Source of the DNA: an uncultured Lachnospiraceae bacterium
GTDB lineage: Bacteria > Bacillota > Clostridia > Lachnospirales > Lachnospiraceae
Length of the DNA: 64,000 bases
Assembly: GCA_902476265.1 (NCBI GenBank)
Contig: CABSCP010000002.1
Location: forward strand, 124,001-188,000
Reading direction: 5' to 3'
Part shown: piece after piece, positions 59,543 to 64,000 of the stretch
Layout of the letters: the number at the start of each line of letters is the position of its first letter
Position numbering within the stretch: position 1 is the stretch's first letter
Translations under genes and position numbers: made by a program
The notes under the pieces: generated by a model
Seen by the model: only the letters and a program-made list of their open reading frames with translations
Database searches by the model: none
What the model was told of the DNA's origin: nothing

Positions 59543-60286
59543 ATGAGATATGAAGAATTTACAATAGAGGGCAGAAATGCGGTCATTGAAGCTTATCGGG
59601 CGGGACGGCCCATAGACAAACTGTTTTTGCTGGACGGCTGCCAGGACGGCCCCGTCATGACCATCAAACGGGAAGCGAAAAACAAAGGGACCCTGGTAAA
59701 ATATGTGACAAAAGAACGGCTGGACCAGCTTTCCGAAACGGGAAAACACCAGGGGGTCATCGCTTATGCGGCGGCTTATGAGTATGCAGAGGTGGAGGAC
59801 ATCCTGCAGGCGGCCCGGGACAAGGGAGAAGCTCCCTTTCTCTTCCTTCTGGATAACATTGAGGATCCCCATAACCTGGGGGCCATCATCAGAACGGCAA
59901 ATCTGGCCGGGGCGCACGGTGTCATCGTGCCCAAAAACCGGGCGGCGGGGCTGACTGCGGTGGTGGCAAAAACCTCTGCGGGCGCGCTGAATTTCACTCC
60001 CGTGGCCCGGGTCACCAATCTGGCGAAGACCATTGAGGATCTGAAAAAAGAAGGCATCTGGTTTGTCTGCGCGGATATGGACGGCACCCAAATGTACGAC
60101 CTGAATTTGAAAGGCCCCATCGGCCTGGTGATCGGCAGCGAAGGGGAAGGCGTGGGACGCCTGGTGAAAGAAAAGTGCGATATGGTGGCATCCATTCCCA
60201 TGCAGGGCGATATCGATTCCTTAAATGCCTCTGTTGCGGCCGGGGTGCTGGCTTATGAAATCGTGCGCCAGAGGCTGAAAGGATAA
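59543..60286 (+). CDS. rlmB: 23S rRNA (guanosine-2'-O) methyltransferase RlmB-like
   Basis: 247 residues from ATG 59543; a TTG at 59534 is nearer the AAGGAG site and is possible. SpoU motifs: NIEDPHNLGAIIRTA, IGLVIGSEGEGVGRL, and MQGDIDSLNASVAAGVLAYE of the knot. N-terminal substrate-binding domain. Position after mrnC matches the Bacillus order. Confidence 0.92.
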   Translation: MRYEEFTIEGRNAVIEAYRAGRPIDKLFLLDGCQDGPVMTIKREAKNKGTLVKYVTKERLDQLSETGKHQGVIAYAAAYEYAEVEDILQAARDKGEAPFLFLLDNIEDPHNLGAIIRTANLAGAHGVIVPKNRAAGLTAVVAKTSAGALNFTPVARVTNLAKTIEDLKKEGIWFVCADMDGTQMYDLNLKGPIGLVIGSEGEGVGRLVKEKCDMVASIPMQGDIDSLNASVAAGVLAYEIVRQRLKG

Positions 60287-60292
60287 TCCGAA

Positions 60293-60922
60293 ATGGGAAA
60301 CTATGAAGAGTACAGTGACGAAGAACTTCTCTTACGCCTCAGGGACGGGGAGGACCGGGTCATGGACTACATCATGGAAAAATATAAAGGGCTTGTGCGC
60401 AGTAAGGCCAAATCCATGTATCTTCTCGGAGCAGACAGCGATGATCTGATCCAGGAGGGCATGATTGGCCTTTTTAAAGCGGTCCGGGATTATGATGCCG
60501 GCCGGGATGCCAGCTTTTTTACCTTTGCGGACCTATGTATTTCCAGGCAGATGTATACGGCGGTACAGGCTTCCGCCCGGAAAAAGCATGCCCCTTTGAA
60601 CAGGTATATCTCTCTGAGTACCGGGGAAGAGGGAGAAATGGACCGGGATGAAAAGAGAACGCCCCTTACGCTGCCGGATGTCTGGGAAAAAAGTCCGGAG
60701 GAGCTGGTGATTGACCGGGAGAATGTGGAATTATTGGAAAAGACCATCGAAAAGGAACTGAGCCCGTTTGAAAAACAGGTTCTTGATTTATACCTCACCG
60801 GAATGGGCTATGCACAGATCGCAAAAGTGCTGGGAAGAGATGAAAAGAGTACGGATAACGCGCTGCAGCGCATCAAAGGTAAGCTGCGCCGGGCGCTGGA
60901 GAAAGACAGGGAACAGCCCTGA
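60293..60922 (+). CDS. sigH: RNA polymerase sigma factor SigH
   Basis: 209 residues. Region 2 has DLIQEGMIGLFKAVRDYD and FFTFADLCISRQM; region 4 has LTGMGYAQIAKVLGRDEKS. SigH drives entry into sporulation and competence genes in Bacillus and some Clostridia. Seven bases after rlmB. The rae1/yacP gene usually found between them in Bacillus is absent. Confidence 0.92.
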   Translation: MGNYEEYSDEELLLRLRDGEDRVMDYIMEKYKGLVRSKAKSMYLLGADSDDLIQEGMIGLFKAVRDYDAGRDASFFTFADLCISRQMYTAVQASARKKHAPLNRYISLSTGEEGEMDRDEKRTPLTLPDVWEKSPEELVIDRENVELLEKTIEKELSPFEKQVLDLYLTGMGYAQIAKVLGRDEKSTDNALQRIKGKLRRALEKDREQP

Positions 60923-60939
60923 AGGAAAGGGGAAAACGC

Positions 60940-62181
60940 ATGATTCATTTGGAACTGACCGGCAATGAAAAGGCGGAAGGACGCAGCGACAGACTTGTGA
61001 AGGTTTTCAAGGATGCGGAAAAGGCCGTGGAAGAGCTGACGGCGGAATCCATCGGGGAGGAAGAAGCACGGCATGGGCAGCAGCCGGAGGATCAGGCGGT
61101 TTCCTTCCGGCGGCCCCAGATATTTGCCCTGACTGCCCTGCATGAACTGCCTCCTCCACAGGGGCTTTTTTACAGAAAAGACGGGCGGCCGTTTTTGCGC
61201 CTGTGGATGAAGAATGCCTGTAATGTGGAATTGATCGTCAATCAGCAGAAAATGATCTTTCTGGAGGTGGACCGGAATGTCTGGGAACTGACCCTTGGAA
61301 TGGAGCCTGGATTTTACTATGTCACGCTCTCCGTGGACGGGGTGGAAGTTTTAAGCCCCTTCCTTCCTATCGGCTACGGCTATTCCCGGCCCTGCAACTA
61401 TCTGGAGATAGGGCCTTCGGAAGCCTTTTACAGCGCCGGGAGGGCGCCCCACGGCGATATCCGGCATGAATATTTTTATTCGGAGGTGACGGGCAAAAAC
61501 GAAACCTGCCTGGTCTACACACCTCCGGGGTATGAAAAGGGAACGGAAAGCTACCCGGTCCTTTATCTGCAGCACGGATTCGGAGAAAATGAAACCAGCT
61601 GGGTGTGGCAGGGCAGGATCGGTAACATCATGGACAACCTTTTGTATGAAAAAAAAGCGGTTCCCATGCTTATCGTCATGGCGGACGGCATGATGAGAGA
61701 AGGGGAAGGCCAGGAGGAGAAACTTTGCCATCAACGGTTTCCGGTTTTTCTGACGGAAAGCATTCTCCCCTTTATTGAAACCAAATACCGGGTCCGCCCG
61801 GGCAGGGAAAACAGAGGGATCGCGGGACTTTCCATGGGGTCCATGCAGACCTCCATGACCGCTTTTATGCATGAAGAGCTGTTTGCCTGGATCGGGTTGT
61901 TCAGCGGCTTTCTGAGAAACTATATCGGCGTGGAGCAGGTGGATGCATCACATCTGGCGGGCCTGTTCGCGGATCCTGCCGCATTTAATGCAAAGAACCG
62001 CCTGTTGTTTCGGGCCATCGGCAAGGAGGATGTTTTCTTTCATTTTTTCATGGAGGAGGACCAGCTGTGCGAAGATTATCAGGTGCGGCAGGTGCGCCGG
62101 ATTTTTGAAGGCGGGCACGACTGGAATGTGTGGAGGAAATGTGCCTGGGAGTTTTTACAGCTGATTTTTAAGGAAGAGTAG
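60940..62181 (+). CDS. CE1-like alpha/beta esterase with N-terminal E-set domain
   Basis: 413 residues, no signal peptide. Residues ~55-160 look like a beta-sandwich (E-set/CBM48-like) and the rest is an esterase-D fold: YLQHGFGENETSW, nucleophile Ser298 in AGLSMGSMQ, and catalytic His393 in EGGHDWNVW. This arrangement occurs in feruloyl and acetyl-xylan esterases of gut bacteria. Cytoplasmic action on imported oligosaccharides is inferred. The start lies after GAAAGGGG. Confidence 0.8.
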   Translation: MIHLELTGNEKAEGRSDRLVKVFKDAEKAVEELTAESIGEEEARHGQQPEDQAVSFRRPQIFALTALHELPPPQGLFYRKDGRPFLRLWMKNACNVELIVNQQKMIFLEVDRNVWELTLGMEPGFYYVTLSVDGVEVLSPFLPIGYGYSRPCNYLEIGPSEAFYSAGRAPHGDIRHEYFYSEVTGKNETCLVYTPPGYEKGTESYPVLYLQHGFGENETSWVWQGRIGNIMDNLLYEKKAVPMLIVMADGMMREGEGQEEKLCHQRFPVFLTESILPFIETKYRVRPGRENRGIAGLSMGSMQTSMTAFMHEELFAWIGLFSGFLRNYIGVEQVDASHLAGLFADPAAFNAKNRLLFRAIGKEDVFFHFFMEEDQLCEDYQVRQVRRIFEGGHDWNVWRKCAWEFLQLIFKEE

Positions 62182-62201
62182 TGTTACGGCAGAGGGTGTC
62201 T

Positions 62202-63260
62202 ATGGATCGGAAAAGCAGGAAAAAGCGATATAAAAAAGCGGGGCGTTTTCCCCAAAGAGGGAGAGAATATCTGGCCATGACAGGAATTCTTCTGCTGGCG
62301 GCAGGGCTGGCCCTCATGACAAATCCCGGGCCCCGCAGGTGGTTTGCCGCTGTCCTCGGGCAGGAGTCCTCTCCTGCAGAGGAAAGGGGCGGCAGTGAAC
62401 CGGGAAGCGTGCAAGACGGGGAAGGTCTTACGGTACACTATTTGGATGTAGAAAAGTGCAACTGTGTTCTGGCAGAGTCTTCGGACGGACATTTTATGTT
62501 GATCGATGCGGGAAGCAACGGAAAAGAGCATACGGAGAAGATCATCGCGTATCTGGAGCAGGAGGGCGTACAGACACTGGACTATCTGGTGATCACTCAC
62601 CCCCACCGGGATCATATCGCCGCGATCCCTGCCCTCATCAGCCGTTTTTATGTGGATGAAGTGCTGATGGGTGAATTTGATACGGCGGTGGTCGGAACCA
62701 AAACCTTTGAACGGGTATCGGATGCCATGGCGGCGAAGGATCTTCTGATCACAAGGCCGTCGCCGGGCGAAGAGTTCCGGCTGGGAAACGCATCTTTTCG
62801 GATTTTGATCAATGATGACTCTGTAGAGACGGCCATGGAAGATCTCAATGACTGTTCCATGGGACTGCTTCTGACAGACGGTTTTCATCGGTTTCTGTTC
62901 TATGGAGACGGGGAAGAAAAAGCGGAGAGCGCCCTCCTGGCCAGCGGATTTGACTTAAAAAGCGATGTGCTGATGGCGGCCCATCATGGCAGCAACAGTT
63001 CTACCAAAAAGGAACTCCTGCGCGCGGTACAGCCGGAGATGGCGGTGATTTCCTGTGGGATAGACGGGGACGGAGAAGTGCAGAAGCCCTCCAAAAAAGT
63101 GTTGAAGAGACTGGAGGAAGCCGGTGTGACAGTATACCGGACGGATGAAAACGGAACCATAGTGATTACCAGTAAAAAAGACGGACTGTTTGTGTCCGTC
63201 TTTTGCTTTTATGGAAGACAGCGTTTACAGGGTTCTTTTCCCAGATCCAGAGTTTCCTGA
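62202..63260 (+). CDS. ComEC/Rec2-like metallo-beta-lactamase fold protein
   Basis: 352 residues from ATG 62202, after GAGGGTG; GTG 62181 is an alternative. A signal-anchor helix (residues ~25-42) puts the domain outside. The MBL core has VIDAGSN-like LIDAGSNGK, THPHRDHIAAI (metal ligands), and AHHGSNSS. This is the ComEC C-terminal type domain without the channel, possibly a secreted nuclease or phosphodiesterase. Its 3' end overlaps the minus-strand DUF4236 gene by 52 bases. Confidence 0.82.
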   Translation: MDRKSRKKRYKKAGRFPQRGREYLAMTGILLLAAGLALMTNPGPRRWFAAVLGQESSPAEERGGSEPGSVQDGEGLTVHYLDVEKCNCVLAESSDGHFMLIDAGSNGKEHTEKIIAYLEQEGVQTLDYLVITHPHRDHIAAIPALISRFYVDEVLMGEFDTAVVGTKTFERVSDAMAAKDLLITRPSPGEEFRLGNASFRILINDDSVETAMEDLNDCSMGLLLTDGFHRFLFYGDGEEKAESALLASGFDLKSDVLMAAHHGSNSSTKKELLRAVQPEMAVISCGIDGDGEVQKPSKKVLKRLEEAGVTVYRTDENGTIVITSKKDGLFVSVFCFYGRQRLQGSFPRSRVS

Positions 63261-63760
63261 AGCGTAATTTCTTCCGGATTTTTCATGCCGCTGCAATCCG
63301 ATTTGCTGTGGTATTTGCTGCCGGAGCCGGAAACCCAGACTTTCGCTGCGGCCGCGTCTGTGGTCTGTCCGGAAGAAACGGAATCTACGGCGTTTGCCGT
63401 GGCAGCGGCAGTGACGGCAGGTGTGGAAGAGGCCTGGTCAGCCGCTCTTTTATCCAGCGTGCTTTTGATGGCGCCTGCGGCAGCGAGGATGGCGATCACG
63501 GCGATCAGGATGCCGATTCCTTTATTCACAGCCGCCTTTTTGGAAGGCTTTTTTTCTGCCGCACCCTTCTTTTTACCGCCGGAAGTGGTGGTGTAGGACA
63601 GGCCGGTTCCCGGCAGACCTATGCTGGCAGTGCGTTTGCCTTTGGAATTGATGGTATAATGCGCGCCCTTGGTGCCCAGGGTGATTCCCACACTTTTTTT
63701 ATTTAAGTTCAGCTTCACGCCGGGCGCAACTTTAACGCTTTTTCTGAAACGAAGTCCCAT
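63209..63760 (-). CDS. DUF4236 membrane protein with C-terminal Cys/His motif
   Basis: 183 residues; minus-strand ATG at 63760 has AAGGGGG in front. Residues 1-~55 are DUF4236 (MGLRFRKSVKVAPGVKLNLN, SIGLPGTGLSY). A Lys-rich stretch, one membrane helix (~83-100), a Ser/Ala/Thr linker, and a C-terminal module YHSKSDCSGM ... KEPCKRCLP with His and three Cys, like a small metal site seen in secreted nucleases. Function unknown. Tail-to-tail overlap with the MBL gene. Confidence 0.8.
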   Translation of the reverse strand: MGLRFRKSVKVAPGVKLNLNKKSVGITLGTKGAHYTINSKGKRTASIGLPGTGLSYTTTSGGKKKGAAEKKPSKKAAVNKGIGILIAVIAILAAAGAIKSTLDKRAADQASSTPAVTAAATANAVDSVSSGQTTDAAAAKVWVSGSGSKYHSKSDCSGMKNPEEITLQETLDLGKEPCKRCLP

Positions 63761-63861
63761 AATGATCCCCCTTTTTCCTAAAATCTATAGTATAGGATAG
63801 CATCCCATGGGAAAATATGCAATTATTTTTCATGTCTGTCCGGACAGTCCCTTGTTTTTCG

Positions 63862-63890
63862 TTGCGCCCGGTGAAAAAACGGGATATAAT
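63862..63890 (+). promoter_or_regulatory. Promoter of the ABC transporter operon at the right edge
   Basis: TTGCGC (63862-63867), 17 bases, TATAAT (63885-63890). Confidence 0.7.
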
Positions 63891-63920
63891 TTTTCGTAAG
63901 AGTAGGGAGGAGAATGTAGG

Positions 63921-64000
63921 ATGAATGTCATTGAACTGGATCACTTAACAAAGAATTACGGCGCGCAGCGGGGCGTGGAGAATCTGACGCTTTCTGTGCA
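63921..64000 (+). CDS. ABC transporter ATP-binding protein, N-terminus only
   Basis: ATG 63921 behind GGGAGGAG. The visible 26 residues (MNVIELDHLTKNYGAQRG...) fit the first beta-strand and A-loop (Tyr in KNYG) of an ABC ATPase. The Walker A lies beyond the window. It is probably an exporter ATPase, but this cannot be told here. Confidence 0.75.
   Translation, partial: MNVIELDHLTKNYGAQRGVENLTLSV

Noticed and set aside
58577..60091. 504-codon open frame antisense to cysS, mrnC and rlmB
   Set aside because: It spans three conserved genes and has low-complexity translation; caused by codon bias.
1..64000. CRISPR arrays, insertion sequences, prophage
   Set aside because: No spaced direct repeats, transposase or structural phage genes seen; the only mobile-type gene is the lone recombinase at 45.9-46.9 kb.

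Overview
The window looks like chromosomal DNA from an anaerobic, spore-former-related Firmicute, most likely a Lachnospiraceae member (Clostridia). Reasons seen in the sequence: strong AGGAGG-type ribosome sites, sigma-A type promoters with 17-base spacers, a T-box leader, class III (anaerobic) ribonucleotide reductase as the only reductase, a cysE-cysS-mrnC-rlmB-sigH block in the order known from Bacillus and Clostridia, ClpC-RadA linkage, KdpD/KdpE-like signalling and a BMP-type nucleoside transporter. Species assignment is inference. There is no CRISPR array, prophage or insertion sequence.

Layout. 1-5.2 kb: the 3' end of a Wadjet plasmid-defence operon (jetC partial, jetD), then an rRNA m5C methyltransferase and a HipA-like kinase. 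5.2-9.1 kb: a domain-permuted GH3 glycosidase and a TPR lipoprotein. 9.1-11.7 kb: nrdD fused to a glutaredoxin-like domain, behind a promoter carrying two NrdR boxes. 11.7-15.9 kb: an SGNH hydrolase with an acyltransferase, then pyrF-pyrE and a 50-residue membrane peptide. 15.9-21.2 kb: a long M29 aminopeptidase, three translationally coupled AT-rich small membrane genes and a lipoprotein. 21.2-26.2 kb: purE-purM-purN-purD and an SH3 membrane protein with a charged tail. 26.2-30.9 kb: gntR-clpC-hypothetical-radA. 31-36.1 kb: a BMP/NupOPQ-like nucleoside importer.

36.1-41.3 kb is regulatory and mixed: a small minus-strand gene, a LacI regulator, a candidate ~105-nt small RNA, a cytidylate-kinase-like gene with an alpha/beta hydrolase, tRNA-Trp, a VanZ-like protein and a TetR regulator. 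41.3-48.9 kb: purL, queH, a solitary tyrosine recombinase and argS. 49-52.6 kb: a GT-C-like membrane protein, a secreted trypsin-like protease and the tRNA-Val/tRNA-Met pair. 52.7-54.8 kb: a micro-membrane protein plus a short KdpD-like kinase and KdpE-like regulator. 54.8-63.3 kb: ispF, an Eis-like acetyltransferase, a cysteine T-box, cysE-cysS-mrnC-rlmB-sigH, a CE1-like esterase and a ComEC-like MBL protein. The window ends with a minus-strand DUF4236 protein and the start of an ABC transporter ATPase.

Functionally, purine synthesis (purE, M, N, D, L), pyrimidine synthesis (pyrF, E), nucleoside salvage (BMP importer) and deoxynucleotide production (nrdD) dominate. The least explained pieces are the promoter-to-terminator small RNA with an exposed C-run (37.7 kb), the coupled small membrane gene trio (18.6-19.4 kb), the N-terminally extended M29 protein, and the proximity of the Wadjet end to an orphan HipA-like kinase.
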